Of a stretch of DNA of 64,000 nt, positions 54,762-61,208 are shown one piece after another (within the stretch, counting starts at the first letter, position 1; every line of letters begins with the position of its first letter). The stretch covers positions 100,861-164,860 of the forward strand of contig NZ_ANLA01000010.1 of assembly GCF_000348685.1 (NCBI RefSeq), written 5' to 3'. Both the position numbers and the translations under genes were made by a program. This DNA is from Xanthomarina gelatinilytica (lineage in GTDB: Bacteria; Bacteroidota; Bacteroidia; Flavobacteriales; Flavobacteriaceae). The notes beneath the pieces were generated by a model that was not told where the DNA came from, did no database searches, and was given only the letters and a program-made list of their open reading frames with translations.

Positions 54762-55859
54762 ATGAAAACATACTACTTTGTTTTCGCCTTACTTATTAGT
54801 TTAAATTCTTTTAGCCAAAATGAAATACAAGGCGAATGGTTTTTACATTACATTAACATTGAAAACACGCAACAATACAGTACCATACCAAACTCGATTA
54901 ATACATTTAATATAGACAGCGAAACCACTTTCTATGGAAATATATGTTCCAATAGCTATGCTGGCAGTTATGTATTTAATAATGATAATACAATTAGTAT
55001 TACCAATTTTTCTGCTTTGGGAGGCTTCTGTAGTTATGAAAATGAAGAGGATCTTTTTCTTAATCCTTACATGTGGAGTTTTTTAGGATTGTATACCGAT
55101 GTTCCAATCTTTTCATACGAGCTAAATGGTACTGGAATTAACGAAACTTTAAAACTAATACATAGCAATGGTAATTATGTCTTATATGGCAGACAAGAAT
55201 TGGCTTTGGAGACAAGTTTATTGGGTGATTGGTATCTGCATACCATTACTGCATATAGCAATCCACCTATAACAACTTCTCCATATAATTACAGATTGAA
55301 TTTTACAATAGATAATTCCAATTTCAATTTGTATGACAATGAAGGAGAAATGAAATGTAATGCATATTGGGCTTCTTCAACAATTCCATCTCCAAATGTA
55401 TTAGAACTTATATTTGGTGGAGCTACTCTTGCTTTTTGTGAACCCTCAGAAGAAGATTTATACTTACATCTATTAACAGATCATAATAATTCAGGCACCA
55501 TGTTACATGCTTACAATATTACAGGAACTAGTAATAATGCCATTTTAACATTAACAAACAGTGACAACAATGTACTTGTTTTTGGCAGACAAACCCTTTC
55601 AAATTCTAAATTTACAGAAAGAAATTCAATTAAAATCACACAAAATCCAGTACATGAGGAATTGAAAATTTCGACAGAAAATGATGATTTTGAAAACTTA
55701 TCGTATTCAATTCACTCTATGGAAGGTAAAATCATTATTGAAAAAGAAGTGTTAAGTCAGAATAAAATTAATGTTTCATATTTAAAAACTGGTGTTTATT
55801 TTTTAGTTGTTTCAGACAAAAACAGTCAACAACATATTTTAAAATTTATCAAAGAATAA
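54762..55859 (+). CDS. T9SS type A cargo protein with two HslJ/META-like repeats
   Basis: 365 residues. Signal peptide to about residue 18 ('LISLNSFSQ'). Two tandem domains follow (about 24-147 and 155-280). Both start G(E/D)W(F/Y)LH, contain a central CN/SNxY segment and a Cys before an acidic 'E(E)DL(F/Y)L' helix, and end in 'V(L/F)(Y/G)GRQ(E/T)L'; the pattern resembles META/HslJ lipoprotein domains. The C-terminal about 80 residues ('ITQNPVHEELKIS', 'YSIHSMEGKIIIEK', 'LKTGVYFLVVSDKN', 'HILKFIKE') are a classic T9SS type A sorting domain, so it is secreted or cell-surface attached through the gliding/T9SS machinery. Function unknown. Confidence 0.88.
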   Translation: MKTYYFVFALLISLNSFSQNEIQGEWFLHYINIENTQQYSTIPNSINTFNIDSETTFYGNICSNSYAGSYVFNNDNTISITNFSALGGFCSYENEEDLFLNPYMWSFLGLYTDVPIFSYELNGTGINETLKLIHSNGNYVLYGRQELALETSLLGDWYLHTITAYSNPPITTSPYNYRLNFTIDNSNFNLYDNEGEMKCNAYWASSTIPSPNVLELIFGGATLAFCEPSEEDLYLHLLTDHNNSGTMLHAYNITGTSNNAILTLTNSDNNVLVFGRQTLSNSKFTERNSIKITQNPVHEELKISTENDDFENLSYSIHSMEGKIIIEKEVLSQNKINVSYLKTGVYFLVVSDKNSQQHILKFIKE

Positions 55860-55880
55860 TCATTCTTAATATTTAAAAAC

Positions 55881-55917
55881 AAAAAACTCCAATATGTCGC
55901 CATATTGGAGTTTTTTT
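55881..55917. terminator. bidirectional intrinsic terminator
   Basis: AAAAAACTCCAATATG pairs with CATATTGGAGTTTTTT around a TCGC loop. It serves the T9SS cargo gene (+) and the outer-membrane barrel gene (-). Confidence 0.9.
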
Positions 55918-55934
55918 ATTGTTTAATATCTCTA

Positions 55935-56462
55935 CTAAATCTTTACACCAACACCTATTTGAATGTTGCTGTTTTTTGCTTCGAACGCAGATTCATCGTC
56001 AAGCACATTGGTAAAACCATAATGGTATCTGGCATCAATAAAAATATCGTTGGTAACAAAAAACTCCAAGCCTCCTACAACAGAAAAAGCAAAGTTTTTG
56101 TAACCATCTTCATGTTCCCAAACTTTTACACCTGCCATTGGACCAGCACCTACAGAGAATCTTTCTCCAAATCTATATTTCATTAATACTGGTATTTGTA
56201 TGTAATCAATCCTTAAATCTTTGTCTTTGGCACCTTCGGCAGAAAACTGGATTTCTGGAGCAATGGCAACAGTCTTGGATAAATCGTATTCACCAAAAAA
56301 ACCAATGGCAAAACCGTTTCTATGTGTGTTATCAAAAATTGGACTTGGTTCAAAATCCAAATTGGAAATGTTTAAACCAGCACGAATGCCATATAAGCTT
56401 CCTTGTGAAAATGAATAGGTTGAGCATATTACAAAAGCCAAAAGAAAAATTGTTTTTTTCAT
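55935..56462 (-). CDS. outer membrane beta-barrel protein
   Basis: 175 residues. Signal peptide ('FVICSTYSFSQ') followed by eight predicted amphipathic strands, e.g. 'LYGIRAGLNISNLDF', 'GFAIGFFGEYDLS', 'VAIAPEIQFSAEGAKD', 'IQIPVLMKYRFG', 'FSVGAGPMAGVKV', 'NFAFSVVGGLEFF', 'DIFIDARYHYGFTNV' and 'IQIGVGVKI'. This is the porin-family outer-membrane beta-barrel (OMP_b-brl) type, eight-stranded like OmpA/OmpX barrels. Role unknown; structural or receptor. Confidence 0.88.
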   Translation of the reverse strand: MKKTIFLLAFVICSTYSFSQGSLYGIRAGLNISNLDFEPSPIFDNTHRNGFAIGFFGEYDLSKTVAIAPEIQFSAEGAKDKDLRIDYIQIPVLMKYRFGERFSVGAGPMAGVKVWEHEDGYKNFAFSVVGGLEFFVTNDIFIDARYHYGFTNVLDDESAFEAKNSNIQIGVGVKI

Positions 56463-56561
56463 AATAAAATATTTTTAAAAAAGTAGTTTCGGGTTTCTAA
56501 TGAAGCTAATATATACGTTTTGCCGAAAAGTGATATATATTAAAGATTAAATGTATAATTT

Positions 56562-57467
56562 TTACTGTGTATTGCTTGAAACCGTATCGTAATAGATGCT
56601 TTTTATAATGCCATCGGACAATCCGATTTTTGGAACATAAATATCTTTGGCACCACTCCATTTCATGGCAGAGAGGTAAATACGTGTGGCAGGAATAATA
56701 ACGTCTGCTCGGTCTTGATTCAAATCCAGTTCGGTAATTCGCTCTTCATATGAATACGATTGTAAGGTATTGTAATAAGAAGTTAAATAGAAATAGGTTA
56801 AGGGTTTACCCAAAGGTTTCCCGGAGATTTTAAATATTTTATTAATGTTACCACCAGAGCCTATAACATCAATTTTTTCATAAGCTTCTGTATGTTTCTT
56901 GATCCAAGTCTCCAGTTCGTTCCAGGTTTCTTTTTTAACAATGTCGTTCAATAATCTTACCGTCCCAATTTTAAAGGACTTTGAAGTTATGGATTTTCCA
57001 TTGTGGATTACAGTAAATTCGGTACTTCCACCTCCAACATCCACATACAGATAGGTTTTGTTTTTATCAATAAACTGATGCAGGTCTGTTGCGGCAATAA
57101 TGGCAGCTTCTTCCTCACCTTCTATAATATCTATTTTAATGTTGGTTTTTTTATAAATCAATTCTGAAATGTCCTTCCCGTTTGCTGCTTCTCTCATGGC
57201 TGAAGTAGCACAAGCTTTGTATTTTACAACTTTATGGGTTTTCATTAACAACTTGAAAGCTTTCATGGTATCCAACATTCTTTCTTTGTTATGGTCTGAA
57301 ATGTATTGCTCCAAAAATACATCGGCTCCCAAACGAATAGGCACTCGTACCAATGAGCTTTTTTTAAAGCGTGTATCCTTACCTTTCTCTTCAATTATAT
57401 TTGCTATTAAAAGTCTAACAGCATTGGATCCAATATCTATAGCAGCATATTTTTTTATTGAAAGCAT
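56562..57467 (-). CDS. ppx: Ppx/GppA-type exopolyphosphatase
   Basis: 301 residues, ASKHA-fold phosphatase that hydrolyses polyphosphate ends or pppGpp. 'YAAIDIGSNAVRLLI' is the phosphate-1 motif and 'TYLYVDVGGGSTEFTVI' the phosphate-2 motif. It is the short one-unit form without the C-terminal HD domain. The start 'MLSIKKYAAIDIG' at 57467 lies one base after the ppk1 stop, so the two are coupled. Together they make and degrade polyphosphate. Confidence 0.92.
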   Translation of the reverse strand: MLSIKKYAAIDIGSNAVRLLIANIIEEKGKDTRFKKSSLVRVPIRLGADVFLEQYISDHNKERMLDTMKAFKLLMKTHKVVKYKACATSAMREAANGKDISELIYKKTNIKIDIIEGEEEAAIIAATDLHQFIDKNKTYLYVDVGGGSTEFTVIHNGKSITSKSFKIGTVRLLNDIVKKETWNELETWIKKHTEAYEKIDVIGSGGNINKIFKISGKPLGKPLTYFYLTSYYNTLQSYSYEERITELDLNQDRADVIIPATRIYLSAMKWSGAKDIYVPKIGLSDGIIKSIYYDTVSSNTQ

Positions 57468-57468
57468 C

Positions 57469-59544
57469 TTAATTTTCAAGTTTTTTTAAATAATAATCGT
57501 ACAAAGCAAATTGCGATCTAATTTTTGGTGCTTTGCTTTTTCTATATTCGTTTTTTTGGGATTCGTTTAAAATCCTGGCTTTTACATTATCGCTCCAAGA
57601 TATATTAAAGGTATCTATAAGTTCTTGTTTAATGTCTTCGTCATAAATTGGACAACTCACCTCTACCCTGTTTTCTATGTTTCTGGTCATGAAATCGGCT
57701 GATGAAATGTAAACCTTTGGGTTATTATCATTGCAAAACATGTACAGTCTGGTATGTTCCAAAAACTTATCTACTATACTTATTACTTCAATATTTTCGC
57801 TCATTCCTTTTACACCTGGAATCAAGCAACAAATGCCACGAATAATCATTTGAATTTTAACACCTGCCCTACTGGCTTCATATAACTTGTCTACCATTTT
57901 AAAACTGGACAAACTATTCATTTTCAATCTGATATAGGCTGGTTTTCCAGCTTTCACGTTTTGGATTTCGGTATCTATAAGTTTAAAAAAGGCTTTTTGT
58001 GTATAATGAGGCGAGGTAATAATGTGTTTGTATCTGTAGATTTTGTAATTTATTTCAAAGAAATTAAACACCTTATTAATATCTTTTAATATTCTTTGGT
58101 CTGAGGTAAATAAAGTGTAATCTGTATATATTTTAGCTGTAGACTCGTTAAAGTTCCCTGTACTTATAAAACCATAACGTTTTAATTTATGGTTTTCTTC
58201 TCTCTCTATCACACACATTTTACTATGCACTTTTAAGCCTTGAACACCAAATATTAAATTAATGCCTTCGTTTTGCATTTGCTCGGCATAATCTATGTTG
58301 GCTTGTTCGTCAAAACGAGCTTGTATTTCTATGGATACAGTTACTTTCTTTCCATTTTTTGCAGCATTGATGAGAGAACTTGCCACATGCGAAATTTCGG
58401 CAAGTCTATAAATGGTTATTTTTATGGTTTTTACTTTTGGGTCCAATGCAGCTTCCCTTAAAAATTTTACCACATACGAAAAGGTTTGATAAGGCGCATA
58501 AAGCAAGTAGTCTTTTTTAGCCACACTATCAAAAATGCTGGCTTCCAAACTCAAGCCTTTAATTGGTAAGGGTTCAATTTTATTGTAGAGCAAATCGGTT
58601 CTACCAAGACTTGGAAAGCCCATATAATCCCTACGATTGTGGTAACGACCACCAGGAATAATGCTATCGTGGGAATCAATTCCCATTTTGGACATGAGAT
58701 ACGTTAAGGTTTCGTTATCTATGGTTTTATCATAAACAAACCTAACAGGTTCACCTATTTGTCTGTGTTTAACACTATCGGAAATTTTTTCTATGAAACT
58801 TTTACTCAAGTCACTGTCAAAATCCAGTTCACCATCGCGTGTAATTTTTATCATATGTGCAGTGATGCTGTCATAATCAAAAATGTTAAAAATATCGTCC
58901 AAGCAATATCGAAGCAAATCATCCAGCATGATGATATAGCTTATATCGTTCTGTTCTGGCAACACAACAAAACGATCCATGGTTTTTGATATTTCTATTA
59001 AAGCATACTGATGGTTTTTTCCATTGTTCAAAACCATTTTAACAGCTAAATAAGAGGCACTATCCTTTAAGTTGGGCAAGTCTACTTGATTACTTAAGAT
59101 AATGGTTACTAAGGCTGGGCTTACTTTTTGAATAAAGTATTGTTTAATGAATTTATGTTGCGCTTCGTTTATTTCATCTTCTTTTATAAAATAAATATGC
59201 TCTTTTTCCAGCTTGCTTTGAATATTGCTCAAAATTTCTAAGCTTTCACTTTGTTGCGCGATAACAATTTGGGTGATTTCCTCCAACAATTCCTTGGCCT
59301 TGATGCCTCCAAGCTCGCTTTTTGCACCTTTTCCAGCTTCAACAATACGCTTTACGGTTGCATAACGTACTTTAAAAAACTCATCTAAATTGTTTGAGAA
59401 AATTCCTAAAAACCTCAATCTTTCAATTAATGGCACATTTTTATCTGCAGCTTCCTGTAGCACTCTTGCATTAAATTGCAACCAACTTATTTCTCTGTTA
59501 ACATAACTGTTATTAAGCTTCTCACTTTTTGTCATTAAAAACAT
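57469..59544 (-). CDS. ppk1: polyphosphate kinase 1
   Basis: 691 residues. PPK1 reversibly forms inorganic polyphosphate from ATP, via a phosphohistidine. N-terminal 'YVNREISWLQFNARVLQEA', middle 'DYMGFPSLGRTDLLYNK', the catalytic C1 domain with the autophosphorylated His in 'GLKVHSKMCVIE', and the C2 domain with 'EHTRLYMFCNDNNPKVYISSADFMTRNIENR'. Two starts are possible (59544 or 59535). A -7 box at 59557-59564 lies just upstream. Its neighbours are ppx downstream and a sixA-type gene 162 bp upstream. Confidence 0.95.
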   Translation of the reverse strand: MFLMTKSEKLNNSYVNREISWLQFNARVLQEAADKNVPLIERLRFLGIFSNNLDEFFKVRYATVKRIVEAGKGAKSELGGIKAKELLEEITQIVIAQQSESLEILSNIQSKLEKEHIYFIKEDEINEAQHKFIKQYFIQKVSPALVTIILSNQVDLPNLKDSASYLAVKMVLNNGKNHQYALIEISKTMDRFVVLPEQNDISYIIMLDDLLRYCLDDIFNIFDYDSITAHMIKITRDGELDFDSDLSKSFIEKISDSVKHRQIGEPVRFVYDKTIDNETLTYLMSKMGIDSHDSIIPGGRYHNRRDYMGFPSLGRTDLLYNKIEPLPIKGLSLEASIFDSVAKKDYLLYAPYQTFSYVVKFLREAALDPKVKTIKITIYRLAEISHVASSLINAAKNGKKVTVSIEIQARFDEQANIDYAEQMQNEGINLIFGVQGLKVHSKMCVIEREENHKLKRYGFISTGNFNESTAKIYTDYTLFTSDQRILKDINKVFNFFEINYKIYRYKHIITSPHYTQKAFFKLIDTEIQNVKAGKPAYIRLKMNSLSSFKMVDKLYEASRAGVKIQMIIRGICCLIPGVKGMSENIEVISIVDKFLEHTRLYMFCNDNNPKVYISSADFMTRNIENRVEVSCPIYDEDIKQELIDTFNISWSDNVKARILNESQKNEYRKSKAPKIRSQFALYDYYLKKLEN

Positions 59545-59556
59545 ATTTAGATACTA

Positions 59557-59564
59557 CAAATATA
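59557..59564 (-). promoter_or_regulatory. -7 box for ppk1
   Basis: Minus-strand TATATTTG, exact TAnnTTTG, 12 nt before the first ppk1 ATG; transcription would begin within a few bases of the start codon. The rest of the 59565-59706 gap shows nothing else. Confidence 0.4.
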
Positions 59565-59706
59565 TTCTATTAGTATGAAATACCGAATAGAATGACCTCA
59601 TACTTTAAGTTAAAGCACAAGCCAATATTGAAAAAATAAAAGCAGGAATGATGGTTCTGGAATTTACACCAATAAAAACCCGTTTGACCATTAAATTTTC
59701 AAGGAA

Positions 59707-60195
59707 TCACTCTCTTAAATCCCTAGGAAAAATAATTTTTAGTGTTTGTCCTTTAAAAATGTGTTTCCAGGAGTCCACATGAAATTCTATAACCACAAGC
59801 CCACTTGTAGGCACATTGTCTATATATCTATCGCCAAAGGTATTCACAAAATGGGTCAAGGCATGGTTATGTCCAAAAACCATCAAGCATTGAATATTGT
59901 CTGATGTGTTTTTTATTGTTTTGATAAGGCTTTCTCCTGTAAAATCATAGAGTTCTTTATAATAATGAACCAAATCTGGATTTATTTTTAGGTTTTCAAT
60001 AAAGATTCCTGCAGTTTTTTTAGCTCTTTTTGCAGTACTTGAAAGTACCATATCCGGTTGTGTTTCAAACTGTTTAAAGTATAAAGAAACAAGTTCTGCA
60101 TCTTTAATACCTCTAGATTCCAAGCCTCTTTCATGATCTGACAAGTCTTCTTTCCAAGAAGATTTAGCATGTCTAACAATAATTATTTTTTTCAT
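59707..60195 (-). CDS. SixA-type histidine phosphatase
   Basis: 162 residues, histidine phosphatase superfamily branch 1. The catalytic 'IIIVRHAKSSW' (Arg8-His9) and 'LMVFGHNHALTHFVN' (second His) are intact, with 'LSSTAKRAKKTAGIF' as the middle motif. SixA dephosphorylates phosphohistidine of PTS or phosphorelay proteins. The start 'MKKIIIVRHAK' at 60195 is the family N-terminus. It precedes ppk1 and ppx on the same strand, and a perfect palindrome lies 38 nt upstream. Confidence 0.9.
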   Translation of the reverse strand: MKKIIIVRHAKSSWKEDLSDHERGLESRGIKDAELVSLYFKQFETQPDMVLSSTAKRAKKTAGIFIENLKINPDLVHYYKELYDFTGESLIKTIKNTSDNIQCLMVFGHNHALTHFVNTFGDRYIDNVPTSGLVVIEFHVDSWKHIFKGQTLKIIFPRDLRE

Positions 60196-60671
60196 TTTTA
60201 CGATTAAATGCAATTTTTATCGACAAAGTGTTGCATATGTCGGACATATGACTTATTTTGGCCACAAATAAAAATATAAGTAAGCTATTATAAAACTATA
60301 AAAATTAATTGTTAATTAGTAATTGCATGGCATAAAGTTCCATGAATGGTTAATATTAAGGTTTTCAAAATTTATAAGTTCGGTTAATTATTGCATTTCA
60401 TCGATTAAGTGTTTGTAGAACTCCTGTTATCGAATATTTGAGTTATTTAACATTTATTTTTGATTTGATTGAAGAATCGCTATTTATTTGTATTGTAAGC
60501 TATTAATCAAAGATGATCCCAAATCAAGAAATTAACTTAATCCATTATGCATTGATACGTCAATGTACTTCCCTCAACAATTTTCAACATATTGAAATAC
60601 AAAGAATTAAGATAAAATTTAGGTTTTAACATTTTTATTATTTAAGGTTTACAATTTAAACTTGAAAAATT
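60196..60671. other. 476-bp intergenic region, non-coding
   Basis: The AT-rich divergent region between the sixA-type gene and the small secreted protein gene. I see no open frame and no tRNA. It holds the perfect palindrome at 60234-60250 and is presumably the control region for both directions. No clear TAnnTTTG box is visible before the + strand gene. Confidence 0.5.
60234..60250. promoter_or_regulatory. 17-bp perfect palindrome, probable operator
   Basis: CATATGTC-G-GACATATG: two exact 8-bp half-sites around one base. It is GC-richer than its surroundings and lies 38 nt upstream of the sixA-type gene start. Confidence 0.6.
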
Positions 60672-61178
60672 ATGAAAAAAACAATTGAACGAACGTTTTC
60701 AAACTTTCTATTGGTTTGTATGCTATCCATTTTCTTTTCTGCCAACCTTTTGGCACAAGAAAACATTCAGAGAATATTCGATGACAATTCTGAAAACAGC
60801 AATTTAAGGACTTCTGTGACTATTCCTGACCAATTATTGCATGGAAAAAATCCTACCATATACATAGAGAATTCGAGAATTATTAATGTCACTGGTGAAA
60901 CAAGTCCTAAGGTGTTAAAACTTTTAGATGGAACTTCAAGCAGCTTATTATTAGACAACAACAATTTGTATAGTCAGGTAGAAGTAATTACCATAACATT
61001 AAATAGAGCATCCGATTTGAACAATAGATTGGATTTGTCAAGAATCAATGGATTTCCTTCATTGAGATATGTGTATGTAAAATGTTTGTTTGAATGTACA
61101 GACCAACAAATTAGAAACTTCCTCTTAAATACAGATTCTGTTACAACTGTATTTTATAAAGTTGTAAACCCGTCCTAA
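60672..61178 (+). CDS. small secreted protein of unknown function
   Basis: 168 residues, not recognised. Signal peptide about 1-30 ('MLSIFFSANLLAQ'). The mature part has Asn/Ser-rich strands ('NPTIYIENSRIINVTGE') and a pattern like an incomplete leucine-rich repeat ('LNNRLDLSRINGFPSLRYVYV') followed by a Cys pair in 'KCLFECTDQQIRNF'. There is no T9SS C-terminal domain, so it is probably periplasmic or surface-retained by a partner. It lies 30 bp upstream of the giant secreted protein and is likely cotranscribed with it. Confidence 0.75.
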   Translation: MKKTIERTFSNFLLVCMLSIFFSANLLAQENIQRIFDDNSENSNLRTSVTIPDQLLHGKNPTIYIENSRIINVTGETSPKVLKLLDGTSSSLLLDNNNLYSQVEVITITLNRASDLNNRLDLSRINGFPSLRYVYVKCLFECTDQQIRNFLLNTDSVTTVFYKVVNPS

Positions 61179-61208
61179 ATAAAATTATAATATTTAATTA
61201 TTATACAG

